From: Lachnospiraceae bacterium
Lineage (GTDB): Bacteria; Bacillota; Clostridia; Lachnospirales; Lachnospiraceae
DNA length: 64,000 nt
Direction of reading: 5' to 3'
Assembly (NCBI GenBank): GCA_015057035.1
Contig: SVFC01000001.1
Span: forward strand, 62,001 to 126,000
In this document: positions 45,468 through 53,473 of the stretch, in pieces
Layout of the letters: every line of letters starts with the position of its first letter
Numbering within the stretch: the stretch's first letter is position 1
Program-made: the position numbers and the translations under genes
Notes under the pieces: generated by a model
The model's input: the letters and a program-made list of their open reading frames with translations, nothing else
The model's database searches: none
Told to the model about the DNA's origin: nothing

Positions 45468-46088
45468 ATGAGTGATTTTACCTTGGACCATGTGAATGAT
45501 ATGTACGTAGATGTTCTGCGTGAAATCGGTAACATTGGTGCCGGAAATGCAACAACCGCAATAGCACAAATGCTTGGTTCCAGATTAAATATGCAGGTTC
45601 CAAATGTAAAACTTATGGAAGCTTCACAGTTAGGCGGAGCAATTTGTGATGAAGAAGAAACAGTTGTGGGTATATTCCTGGAAGTATGTAACGACATTTC
45701 GGGAAGTATGATGTTTTTGATGAGAATGGATTCTGCTCATGTGATTGTTAATAAACTTATGATGCGTGATCCAGAATACAATGAACCATTTGATGAAATG
45801 GATCTGTCTGCATTAAAAGAAATTGGAAATATCATTGCGGCATCTTATTTGTCTGCATTATCCACATTAACCAATTTGAGAATTCAACCATCTGTTCCAT
45901 ATATTGCAGTAGATATGGCAGCGGCAATTTTAAGCGTACCAGCAATTCAATTTGGACAGTATGGAGACAATGCATTATTTATTGAAACGGAATTTGGCGA
46001 TGACGTTAAGATGCAAGGGTATTTTATCTTAATGCCAGAACAGGATTCCTATAGTAAGATTTTATCATCGCTTGGTATTACCATGTAA
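45468..46088 (+). CDS. cheC: CheY-P phosphatase CheC
   Basis: Dephosphorylates CheY-P and, with CheD, tunes adaptation. Two active-site stretches EIGNIGAGNATTAIAQML and EIGNIIAASYLSALSTL both keep the E and N residues. 206 aa. TTGGAGGGTG precedes the ATG. Followed by cheD after 15 bp, as in Bacillus. Confidence 0.95.
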   Translation: MSDFTLDHVNDMYVDVLREIGNIGAGNATTAIAQMLGSRLNMQVPNVKLMEASQLGGAICDEEETVVGIFLEVCNDISGSMMFLMRMDSAHVIVNKLMMRDPEYNEPFDEMDLSALKEIGNIIAASYLSALSTLTNLRIQPSVPYIAVDMAAAILSVPAIQFGQYGDNALFIETEFGDDVKMQGYFILMPEQDSYSKILSSLGITM

Positions 46089-46103
46089 GAATCGAGGAAG
46101 TGT

Positions 46104-46589
46104 ATGGGGAACGTTGTGAAAGTCGGTATGGCAGACTTGAAAGTAGCCAAAGCGCCTGATTCACTGATTACTTTGGGACTTGGTTCTTGCATTGGATTGA
46201 CATTGTATGACCCGGTTTTAAAACTGGGCGGAATGGTGCATTACATGCTTCCTGACAGCACAAAGTTAAAAAATAACCAGAACATAGCAAAGTTTGGAGA
46301 CACAGGAATTCGTGAACTTTACCGTCTTATGGTAGAGCAGGGAGCATCACCGAGAAGAATGGTGGCAAAAATTGCTGGAGGGGCCAAAATGTTCGAGGTT
46401 AGCGGACTGTCTGAAATGGGACATGTTGGTGCGCGTAATGCAGAAGAAGCAAAGATAATGCTGAAAGAACTGAAGATCCCATTGATTGCAGAAGATACAG
46501 GTCTTAATTATGGTAGAACTGTAGAACTGAATTGTGAAAATGGTGATTTTTATATTAAAGCAGTTGGAAAGACAAGTAAAACAATTTAA
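46104..46589 (+). CDS. cheD: Chemoreceptor glutamine deamidase CheD
   Basis: Deamidates receptor glutamines and binds CheC. Catalytic C29 in LGLGSCIGLTLYD and H46 in GGMVHYMLP are present, with the downstream GGAKMFE motif. 161 aa. GAGGAAGTG precedes the ATG. Confidence 0.95.
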   Translation: MGNVVKVGMADLKVAKAPDSLITLGLGSCIGLTLYDPVLKLGGMVHYMLPDSTKLKNNQNIAKFGDTGIRELYRLMVEQGASPRRMVAKIAGGAKMFEVSGLSEMGHVGARNAEEAKIMLKELKIPLIAEDTGLNYGRTVELNCENGDFYIKAVGKTSKTI

Positions 46590-46604
46590 GAAAAGAGGAT
46601 ATAT

Positions 46605-46892
46605 ATGAGAACAAATTATGTGCCTGCTATTGTTATGCTCTTAGCGGGAGCAGTATATTGTCTTATCGGCCTTAGTTCAGGCACACCTCTTTTGGACTTT
46701 ACAGTACAATTACTTATAGTTCTTCTTGTTTTTTATGTTTTGGGCGGAATTATTCGAATGGTACTCGATAAGTTTATGGGTGAAGTCGGAGTGAAAAAGG
46801 ACGAAGAATCTGCGGAAGAACAAAAAACTTCACAGGAAGAGCCTGAAAAACAGGAAGAAACTGAGGAAGAATCCGAAGAAGAAGGAATGTAG
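46605..46892 (+). CDS. Small membrane protein of the flagellar operon
   Basis: Protein of 95 aa that I do not recognise as a named family. Two membrane helices (about 5-24 and 29-52) are followed by a short linker and a tail made nearly only of Glu, Lys and Gln (EESAEEQKTSQEEPEKQEETEEESEEEG). It sits between cheD and fliA; a small membrane gene at this point is common in Clostridia. Function unknown. Confidence 0.7.
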   Translation: MRTNYVPAIVMLLAGAVYCLIGLSSGTPLLDFTVQLLIVLLVFYVLGGIIRMVLDKFMGEVGVKKDEESAEEQKTSQEEPEKQEETEEESEEEGM

Positions 46893-46910
46893 AAACCTGG
46901 GGCAAAGTAG

Positions 46911-47672
46911 ATGAAGACAGTAGATACGGACAAACTTTGGAGTGAATATCAAAAAAAACCTACGCCAGAGATTCGCGAACAATTAATCCTTGCCTATGCG
47001 CAATTGGTGAAATTGGTTGCGGGTCGTCTTAGCATGTACTTAGGTCATAATGTTGAATATGATGATTTGGTTAGTTATGGTATTTTTGGTTTAATAGATG
47101 CCATTGACAAATTTGATATGGATAAAAATGTCAAGTTTGAAACCTATGCTAGTCTTCGTATCCGTGGTGCGATTTTGGATCAGATTCGTAAAATGGACTG
47201 GATTCCTCGTACGGTTCGTCAGCGACAGCGCAAGATTGACGAAGCCATTAAGAATGTGGAAATGCGTACAGGAAAAACAGCATCTGATGAAGAAATCGCC
47301 GTGGAACTTGGTGTTACTGGGGATGAATTATTGAACTGGCAGTCGCAACTTAAGGTTACCAATGTGGTTTCCTTGAATGAGTTTGAGGAACAGGGGCAGG
47401 AACCTACTATGGAGTTTGCCAGTCAGAACCGTTTTTTACAGCCAGAAGATGTTGTAGAGGAAGAGGAACTAAAGATTAAACTGATAGAATCATTAGATTT
47501 ATTAACAGAAAAAGAGAGAAGGGTTATCGAACTATATTATTACGAGGAATTAACCTTAAAAGAAATTAGTCTTGTTCTAGAGGTATCAGAGTCACGTGTG
47601 TCTCAGCTGCACACAAAGGCTTTGATGAAGATGCGTAAAAAAATGGGCGATTATATGGGGATTTTTGCATGA
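46911..47672 (+). CDS. fliA: Flagellar sigma factor SigD/FliA
   Basis: Directs late flagellar and motility genes. Region 2 has LAYAQLVKLVAGRLSMYLGHNVEYDDLVSYGIFGLIDAIDKFD and IRGAILDQIRKMDWIPRTVRQ; region 4 ends in LTLKEISLVLEVSESRVSQLHTKALMKMRKKM. 253 aa. Its anti-sigma partner FlgM and its target flagellin are not in the window. It overlaps the next gene by 4 bp. Confidence 0.95.
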   Translation: MKTVDTDKLWSEYQKKPTPEIREQLILAYAQLVKLVAGRLSMYLGHNVEYDDLVSYGIFGLIDAIDKFDMDKNVKFETYASLRIRGAILDQIRKMDWIPRTVRQRQRKIDEAIKNVEMRTGKTASDEEIAVELGVTGDELLNWQSQLKVTNVVSLNEFEEQGQEPTMEFASQNRFLQPEDVVEEEELKIKLIESLDLLTEKERRVIELYYYEELTLKEISLVLEVSESRVSQLHTKALMKMRKKMGDYMGIFA

Positions 47673-49264
47673 GAAACCAATACTTTCAACTTGAATCAAG
47701 AGGCACAAATGCGTGTCTCCACATCTATCCACCAGTAGACGGTGGCGCAATGTTAAACATTGCAGAAGTGACAGAATATTTGGCTTCTAAAAAATATGAA
47801 AAGTATGATATCAAAGAATTAAATGCGGCAATTGCCAACGCTGAAACAGACTCAGTGGTCATTGTTGGTGACTGGGATGGGTTACCTGTGCGTGAATCTA
47901 TGGATATTAATGTATCTTTGGATAAAATGAAAGTAATTTGTCGTTTTTATCCACCATCTGCAGGTGGAATAAAACTGGAGGCGAAGGACATTATCAGTGA
48001 TCTTGCCTTCCACAAGGTAAAATTTGGTATTGATGAAAATGTAATTAAGGACTTCCTTGAGAACAGACATTATTGTTATAATTACATCATTGCATTAGGA
48101 CAACAGCCAGTACATGGAAAAGATGCTAAGATTGAGTATTTTTTCAATACAAACAAGAATCTTCAGCCAAAACGTAATGAGGATGGTAGTGTTGACTATA
48201 AGGAATTGAATACGATTAGTCATGTTCATGCAGGTGACCTTCTTGCGAGATTGCACAAAGAAGACCCAGGAAAGCCTGGAATGAACGTGTTTGGTGATGA
48301 AATCAAGCCACGTACCGTGCGCCCACTTCGTCTTGAATATGGTAATAATATTACAATCAATGAAGAACGCACAGAAATCTATTCGGAGGTTACAGGACAC
48401 GCAAACTATCTGAATGGTAAGGTGTTTGTATCCAATGTATTCCAGGTGCCAGCGGATGTGGATAATTCCGTGGGCAATATTGAATACAACGGTAGTGTGG
48501 AAATTAAAGGTAATGTAAAGGCGGGATTTTCTGTAAAAGCAACAGGTGATATCATTATTGATGGTGTTGTTGAGAATGCATATGTGGAATCAGCAGGACA
48601 GATTATTGTTAAGCGTGGTATTCATGGTATGCATAAAGGCGTTCTTAGAGCAGGCAAGAATGTATTGGCTAAATACATTGAAAATGCAACTGTGTATGCT
48701 GGTGGATATGTTGAGGCAGAAGCTATTTTAAATAGTGATGTGTCTGCTACAGGGGAAGTTCGCGTGCACGGTAAGAAAGGTTTAATCAACGGTGGTACCA
48801 TCCGTGCTGGACGAAGCATTGAAGTAGAATATGCGGGAACAGATATGGGAACCTATACCACATTAGAAGTTGGTATTGAACCAGAACGTAAACAGAGATA
48901 TCTGGACCTTTCTAAAGAAGTTACAAAACGTGGCAAAGAATTGGAAGATATGAAAGTTATTATTAATAACTACGCAGCGATTTTGAAAAAAGGTGAAACC
49001 CTTCCTAAAGACAAGTTGTTGTATGTACAGAATCTTGCCACAGAATATAAAGAGAAAAAAGAAGCATTAGAACCTATGCGAGATGAGATGCGTGCAATTC
49101 ATGTGGAAATGATGGAATCAGATCGTTCTTACATTGCAGTTACCAGAACGATTTTCCCAGGAGTTGTGTTGTCGATTTCTGATTTGAATTTGCATATCAA
49201 AGATAAAAAGAATTATTGCAAATTCAAAAAGCAGGATGGAGAGATTAAATCCATAGGTTTCTAA
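47669..49264 (+). CDS. DUF342 (FapA-type) protein
   Basis: Protein of 531 aa with a FapA/DUF342 core: a mixed N-terminal region and then a beta-helix-like repeat area (GNVKAGFSVKATGDIIIDGVVENAYVESAGQIIVKRGIHG and EVRVHGKKGLINGGTIRAGRSI), with a coiled coil near 410-475. Genes of this family follow fliA in many Clostridia; one member (FapA of Vibrio) affects glucose-linked motility. Exact role here unknown. ATGA overlap with fliA. Confidence 0.85.
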   Translation: MRNQYFQLESRGTNACLHIYPPVDGGAMLNIAEVTEYLASKKYEKYDIKELNAAIANAETDSVVIVGDWDGLPVRESMDINVSLDKMKVICRFYPPSAGGIKLEAKDIISDLAFHKVKFGIDENVIKDFLENRHYCYNYIIALGQQPVHGKDAKIEYFFNTNKNLQPKRNEDGSVDYKELNTISHVHAGDLLARLHKEDPGKPGMNVFGDEIKPRTVRPLRLEYGNNITINEERTEIYSEVTGHANYLNGKVFVSNVFQVPADVDNSVGNIEYNGSVEIKGNVKAGFSVKATGDIIIDGVVENAYVESAGQIIVKRGIHGMHKGVLRAGKNVLAKYIENATVYAGGYVEAEAILNSDVSATGEVRVHGKKGLINGGTIRAGRSIEVEYAGTDMGTYTTLEVGIEPERKQRYLDLSKEVTKRGKELEDMKVIINNYAAILKKGETLPKDKLLYVQNLATEYKEKKEALEPMRDEMRAIHVEMMESDRSYIAVTRTIFPGVVLSISDLNLHIKDKKNYCKFKKQDGEIKSIGF

Positions 49265-49282
49265 AGAAGGTATGGTGAACAT

Positions 49283-49600
49283 ATGTCAATCAGACCAGTT
49301 GATATAAGTGGAATTATGCAACGTTCTGATGATGTTGGAATGCTAAAACATCAACAGGATAGCAGACCTGCAGTGGAGCAGCAAAATGCACAGACGCAGG
49401 TTACTAAAAGAACAGAAGAGCTTCGTCATCAGGTGATGAATCCGGAGAATAGTAATAAGCCAGATACTCATGCGGATGCCCGTGAAAAAGGGAAAAATGA
49501 ATACTTTTTCCGCAAGGGAAATGGTAGCAAGAAAAAAGAAGAAACTGAATGTAGAGTGGTAAAGAAACACTCTAATGGCAGTTTTGATGTAAAGGTGTAA
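49283..49600 (+). CDS. Small hydrophilic protein of the flagellar operon tail
   Basis: Protein of 105 aa that I cannot place in a named family. The N-terminus SIRPVDISGIMQRSDDVGML looks ordered; the middle is Gln/Asn/Glu-rich and likely disordered; the C-terminus ends in ECRVVKKHSNGSFDVKV. Similar short genes follow DUF342 in related bacteria. Function unknown. Confidence 0.65.
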   Translation: MSIRPVDISGIMQRSDDVGMLKHQQDSRPAVEQQNAQTQVTKRTEELRHQVMNPENSNKPDTHADAREKGKNEYFFRKGNGSKKKEETECRVVKKHSNGSFDVKV

Positions 49601-49605
49601 AAATA

Positions 49606-50307
49606 ATGTTAGCAGTTGAAATTGTACTTATATTAATAGGCGTGGCATTCCTGGTGGGGAGTTATTTTGTGGAAGAACGATTTTCAGAAAAAGACATTCA
49701 GGAAATCTCCAAAATGAGCGAAACGCAATTGAATATGATTGTTGACAAGCAGGTAAAGTCTGCAAAGACACAAGTGGAAAATTCTGTGGATGAGATTATT
49801 GATGAATCTCTTGCTGTGACAAAACGAGGATTAGAAAAAGAAACAAATGAAAAGATTATGGCAATCAGCGAGTATTCAGATACAGTACTGGAATCTATGA
49901 ATAAAACCCATAATGAGATTATGTTTTTGTATAGTATGTTAAATGATAAGCATGCTGAGATGACAGAGTTTGCAGGTGCACTTCAGAAATACTCCAAATC
50001 CAACAAACAGCCACAGCAGGAAAATGTGATTCTTGCAGAAGAAACAGAAACTGTTCATAAAGTAAAGGAACAGGAACCTGTTTTTGTGGTTCGTCCAAAT
50101 GTTACACGTACTAATATAGAAGAAACTCTGAACCAGATGAATCAAGAAATGGAAGGAACGCAGGAAAGTGTCTTCCTTAATAAGAATGAACAGATTTTAA
50201 ATCTGCATAAAGAGGGCAAAAGTGATGTGGAAATTGCAAAAGCTCTGGATTGTGGACTTGGTGAAGTCAGATTAGTATTAGGTTTATATAAGGAAGAACA
50301 TACATGA
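49606..50307 (+). CDS. Membrane-anchored coiled-coil protein with C-terminal helix-turn-helix (DUF6115-like)
   Basis: Protein of 233 aa. A membrane helix at about 3-20 (VEIVLILIGVAFLVGSYFV) is followed by a long coiled coil (about 25-130) and a small C-terminal helix-turn-helix-like unit (ILNLHKEGKSDVEIAKALDCGLGEVRLVLGLY). It resembles DUF6115 proteins seen after DUF342 genes. It overlaps the next gene by 4 bp. Function unknown; the mix of membrane anchor and HTH is odd. Confidence 0.7.
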   Translation: MLAVEIVLILIGVAFLVGSYFVEERFSEKDIQEISKMSETQLNMIVDKQVKSAKTQVENSVDEIIDESLAVTKRGLEKETNEKIMAISEYSDTVLESMNKTHNEIMFLYSMLNDKHAEMTEFAGALQKYSKSNKQPQQENVILAEETETVHKVKEQEPVFVVRPNVTRTNIEETLNQMNQEMEGTQESVFLNKNEQILNLHKEGKSDVEIAKALDCGLGEVRLVLGLYKEEHT

Positions 50308-50957
50308 GATTTAAATATTACTTAAAAGGTCTGGGAATGGGAATTATCATTACCACCATCATAATGACGGTATCCTGCGTAATGCATAATAATAACTTGT
50401 CAGACGAAGAGATTATTAAAAAAGCCATAGAACTTGGTATGGTAATGCCGGACAGTGAAAATGAATCGACAAGTGGCTTGTTTGGTAATAACGATAAAGA
50501 GTCCTCGGAATCTGAAAACGATTCTGATTCGGAGGGAGAGCCCCAAAGCGGGAGTGAGAGTGAGATAGAACCAAACGAAACAGAGATTCCAAGCGAAACT
50601 GAATCTTCAAGTGAAACGGAGACTCCAAGTGAAACTGAGATTCCAAATGAAAGCGAATCTTCAAGTGAAATACAACCACCAAGTGAGAGTGAAAACCCGA
50701 CAGAATCAGAAGAGCCTTCGACACAGACACCGCCACAGCATGTGGAGATTACCCAGTATGTATTACATATTCAGTGGGGTGATACCCCAAGAATGATTGC
50801 CAATGAATTGTTTGAGAATGGAATGATAGACAGTGCCTCAAAATTCAGAAAGTATCTGGCGGATAATAAGTATGCGGGCAAGCTTCGATCAGGCACATAT
50901 ACCATTACAAAGGGTATGACCTACGAAGAAATTGCGAAAATGATAACAAAGAAGTAA
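50304..50957 (+). CDS. MltG/YceG-like LysM-type domain on a long Glu/Ser tether
   Basis: Protein of 217 aa: a membrane helix (about 10-27), an acidic Ser/Glu/Thr/Pro tether (about 50-145, with SETE and PSETE repeats), and a C-terminal domain (about 148-215, HIQWGDTPRMIANELFENGMIDSASKFRKYL, LRSGTYTITKGMTYEEIAKMI) that resembles the LysM-like N-terminal domain of MltG. The transglycosylase domain itself is absent. Probably a cell-wall-binding anchor; role inferred. Last gene of the flagellar operon. Confidence 0.75.
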   Translation: MRFKYYLKGLGMGIIITTIIMTVSCVMHNNNLSDEEIIKKAIELGMVMPDSENESTSGLFGNNDKESSESENDSDSEGEPQSGSESEIEPNETEIPSETESSSETETPSETEIPNESESSSEIQPPSESENPTESEEPSTQTPPQHVEITQYVLHIQWGDTPRMIANELFENGMIDSASKFRKYLADNKYAGKLRSGTYTITKGMTYEEIAKMITKK

Positions 50958-50983
50958 ATTTTGTCAAAAATACAAATAAATGC

Positions 50984-51012
50984 TTGCAAACTAGCCTTTG
51001 GTGTGATATGAT
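50984..51012 (+). promoter_or_regulatory. rpsB promoter
   Basis: TTGCAA (50984-50989) and TATGAT (51007-51012) are 17 bp apart. The -10 is exactly in the loop of the preceding terminator hairpin. Confidence 0.7.
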
Positions 51013-51028
51013 ACCAAAGGCTAATTTT
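50992..51028 (+). terminator. Terminator of the flagellar operon, overlapping the rpsB promoter
   Basis: TAGCCTTTGGT (50992-51002) pairs with ACCAAAGGCTA (51013-51023) over 11 bp; the 10-nt loop GTGATATGAT contains the rpsB -10. ATTTTG follows, a short T run. Confidence 0.75.
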
Positions 51029-51031
51029 GTA

Positions 51032-51096
51032 GCCAGTTACTAATAAACACGCATATGGATGTCAAAGCCGGTGCTGGCAATGCTCGGCCAGTTACT
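51032..51096 (+). promoter_or_regulatory. Structured rpsB leader with duplicated GCCAGTTACT
   Basis: GCCAGTTACT occurs at 51032-51041 and 51087-51096. CTGGC (51074-51078) can pair with GCCAG of either copy, and CAAAG (51063-51067) with CTTTG (51095-51099). Two exclusive folds are thus possible, as in ribosomal-protein autoregulatory leaders. I know no Rfam match. Confidence 0.5.
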
Positions 51097-51144
51097 TTGG
51101 CGAATGAAATGTGCGGACGATTTTAACCAATGGAGGTAAAGAAA

Positions 51145-51891
51145 ATGAGCGTAATTTCAATGAAACAGTTACTCGAAGCAGGTGTTCACTTTGGACATCA
51201 GACAAGAAGATGGAACCCAAAAATGGCTCCATACATCTACACAGAAAGAAATGGTATCCACATCATCGACTTACAGAAATCTGTAGGTAAAGTTGATGAA
51301 GCTTACGATGCAATCTCTGACATCGCAGCACAGGGTGGTACAATCCTTTTCGTAGGAACAAAGAAACAGGCACAGGACGCAGTAAAATCAGAAGCTGAAC
51401 GTTGCGGAATGTACTATGTAAACGAAAGATGGTTAGGCGGTATGCTTACTAACTTCAAGACAGTTCAGAAACGTATTGCTAGATTACAGGAAATCGAAAC
51501 AATGGCAGCTGACGGAACATTTGATGTTCTCCCTAAGAAAGAAGTTATCGCTATTAAGAAAGAATGGGAAAAACTTGAAAAGAACCTTGGCGGAATCAAA
51601 GAAATGAAGAGAATTCCAGATGCTATTTTCGTAGTAGACCCTAAGAAAGAAAGAATCTGTATCCAGGAAGCTCAGACTCTTGGAATTACACTTCTTGGTA
51701 TCGCTGATACAAACTGTGATCCAGAAGAATTAGATTACGTTATCCCAGGTAACGATGACGCTATCCGTGCCGTTAAATTAATCGTTGGCAAGATGGCTGA
51801 TGCTGTTATCGAAGCGAAACAGGGTGAAGAAGCAGTTGCTACTGTAGAAGAAGTTACTGAAGAAGTAGTTGAAGAAGCAGTAGAAGAATAA
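51145..51891 (+). CDS. rpsB: 30S ribosomal protein S2
   Basis: Small-subunit protein. I start at ATG 51145 ([27 protein letters not shown]) after GGAGGT 51132-51137; the ATG at 51130 is inside that ribosome site. The [11 protein letters not shown]-like stretch ([17 protein letters not shown]) and [12 protein letters not shown] are family-typical; the tail is Glu-rich ([14 protein letters not shown]). 248 aa. tsf follows, as in nearly all bacteria. Confidence 0.97.
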   Translation: MSVISMKQLLEAGVHFGHQTRRWNPKMAPYIYTERNGIHIIDLQKSVGKVDEAYDAISDIAAQGGTILFVGTKKQAQDAVKSEAERCGMYYVNERWLGGMLTNFKTVQKRIARLQEIETMAADGTFDVLPKKEVIAIKKEWEKLEKNLGGIKEMKRIPDAIFVVDPKKERICIQEAQTLGITLLGIADTNCDPEELDYVIPGNDDAIRAVKLIVGKMADAVIEAKQGEEAVATVEEVTEEVVEEAVEE

Positions 51892-51901
51892 TTGAACATT
51901 C

Positions 51902-51931
51902 AGAAGGGTAAGCTGGATGGTTTACCCTTCT
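51902..51931 (+). other. Hairpin between rpsB and tsf
   Basis: AGAAGGGTAA pairs with TTACCCTTCT over 10 bp around a 10-nt loop. The following ATTAAATT is not a T run. It may slow or attenuate read-through and adjust the S2:EF-Ts ratio. Confidence 0.6.
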
Positions 51932-51967
51932 ATTAAATTAAAAATTTATATTTTGGAGGAAATAAAA

Positions 51968-53044
51968 ATGGCAATTACAGCAGCTATGGTAAAAGAATTG
52001 CGTGAATTAACAGGCGCAGGCATGATGGATTGTAAAAAAGCATTAGGCGAAACAAACGGTGATATGGAAGCCGCTGTTGAAGTATTAAAGAAGAGTGGTG
52101 CAGCTAAGATGGAGAAGAAAGCTTCTCGTATCGCAGCTGAAGGTATTGCTCGTGTAGCAATTGATGGCAATGTTGCAGTTGTTGCAGAAGTTAACTCTGA
52201 AACAGACTTCGTTGCTAAGAATGAAACTTTCCAGGAATTCGTACAGTTAGTAGCTGACAACGCTCTTGCATCAGGCTTAAATGGTGGCAAGAACGGTGAA
52301 GACGTAGAAGCTCTTCTTGGTATGAACGGCCTTATGGAAGTATTAGTTGAAAAGACAGCTACTATTGGAGAAAAATTATCTGTACGTAGATTTGAAAGAG
52401 TATCTGGTGATTGTGTAGCAAGTTACCTTCATGCAGGTGGTAAGATTGGTGTTCTTGTAGCAGCTGATGGTGCATCTGATGTAACAGAAGCTCTTACAAA
52501 CATTGCAATGCAGGTTGCAGCTATGAATCCACAGTATATCAGCAGAAATGATATTGCTCAGGAAGAAATCGACAAGATGAGAGAAATCATCGTTGATTCT
52601 TCTTTAAATGATCCAGCATCTCTTCCAAAGCCAATCTTAAACGCTTTAATCGCAAAAGCATGTGATGGCGTATGGAGCGCAGAAGATGTTGCTATCTACG
52701 AAGAAAAGAAGAGCAATATGAACTACTTATTCAACTTCCTTTCAAAAGAAGCAAAAGCTTCTCTTGTAGCTTTAGCTATGGAAGACAAAGCAAATATCGC
52801 AGCTGACAAGATCTTCAATGGTGCAATCGAAGGTCGTGTTTCTAAACAGTTAAAAGACATCTGCTTATTAGACCAGACATACGTAAAAGCAGAAGATGGA
52901 AAACAGACTGTTGCTGCATACCTTAAGTCAGTAAACGGTGCTATCGTTATCAAGAACGTAGTTCGTTTCGAAGTTGGCGAAGGTATGGAAAAGAAAAACG
53001 AAGACTTTGCAGCAGAAGTTGCAGCTCAGATGGCTAACGCATAA
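51968..53044 (+). CDS. tsf: Elongation factor Ts (with an internal insertion)
   Basis: Nucleotide-exchange factor for EF-Tu. ITAAMVKELRELTGAGMMDCKKALGETNGDMEAAVEVLKKSG is the N-terminal UBA-type domain, then the TDFV motif (NSETDFVAKNETF) and a dimerisation core. I start at ATG 51968 after TTGGAGGA. At 358 aa it is longer than the usual 290-310: residues about 214-275 (NDPASLPKPILNAL to SLVALAMEDK) have no counterpart in typical EF-Ts and end just before IAADKIFNGAIEGRVSKQ. Confidence 0.93.
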   Translation: MAITAAMVKELRELTGAGMMDCKKALGETNGDMEAAVEVLKKSGAAKMEKKASRIAAEGIARVAIDGNVAVVAEVNSETDFVAKNETFQEFVQLVADNALASGLNGGKNGEDVEALLGMNGLMEVLVEKTATIGEKLSVRRFERVSGDCVASYLHAGGKIGVLVAADGASDVTEALTNIAMQVAAMNPQYISRNDIAQEEIDKMREIIVDSSLNDPASLPKPILNALIAKACDGVWSAEDVAIYEEKKSNMNYLFNFLSKEAKASLVALAMEDKANIAADKIFNGAIEGRVSKQLKDICLLDQTYVKAEDGKQTVAAYLKSVNGAIVIKNVVRFEVGEGMEKKNEDFAAEVAAQMANA

Positions 53045-53077
53045 GATGCGCGTTTAGCACAAGCAGAACAGATTAAC

Positions 53078-53115
53078 AAAAGGTTAGAACGAGTTTATTC
53101 GTTCTAACCTTTTTT
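53078..53115 (+). terminator. Terminator after tsf
   Basis: AAAAGGTTAGAACGA and TCGTTCTAACCTTTT pair over 15 bp around a short loop; TTTTT follows. Confidence 0.9.
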
Positions 53116-53330
53116 GCATTTATGTGTAGTGCGAAACACGGACAAAAAGCAAGGATTGTGTGTGTTTCACTCGAATACATACTCCAAAAAGTGCGCAATT
53201 TTGCGCAACTATGAGCACTGTATGCTCGAAAAATCACGGTTTTTGCTACAATTTGGGGCTCATAAGCGAAATTTATACTATATATACGAAAAAATTATAG
53301 TAAATTGGTACTAAAAATACATATTTTGCG
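53116..53330. other. Intergenic region with palindromes, no gene supported
   Basis: The 53045-53473 gap has the tsf terminator, then TGCGCAA/TTGCGCA (53192-53198 with 53201-53207), GAGCA/TGCTC (53213-53217 with 53223-53227) and the opp promoter. A 66-codon + frame at 53114-53314 overlaps all this; it has no ribosome site and is likely chance. CGGACAAA occurs at 53139, 53379 and 53438. Confidence 0.5.
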
Positions 53331-53358
53331 TTGACATTTTGTATAAATCGTGTATAAT
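53331..53358 (+). promoter_or_regulatory. Promoter of the Opp-type operon
   Basis: TTGACA (53331-53336) and TATAAT (53353-53358) are perfect hexamers 16 bp apart. The transcript would start near 53366, just before the hairpin TTGTCCG/CGGACAA. Confidence 0.85.
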
Positions 53359-53368
53359 GAAATAACAG

Positions 53369-53385
53369 TTGTCCGTGGCGGACAA
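53369..53385 (+). promoter_or_regulatory. TTGTCCG-TGG-CGGACAA inverted repeat at the opp transcript start
   Basis: A perfect 7-bp inverted repeat with a 3-bp centre begins 10 bp after the -10. It could be an operator or an mRNA 5' hairpin; a further CGGACAAA copy lies at 53438-53445. The regulator is unknown. Confidence 0.5.
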
Positions 53386-53473
53386 ACAAATGTATTTTTG
53401 GGAAAGATTGGATACAATTGTTTTTCTAATAAGAAGACGGACAAACGCATATATTATCTAGGAGGAAGATATT

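Noticed and set aside
53114-53314. 66-codon + frame between tsf and the opp promoter
   Set aside because: It begins in the tsf terminator tail, has no ribosome site, and consists of palindromes and A-tracts.
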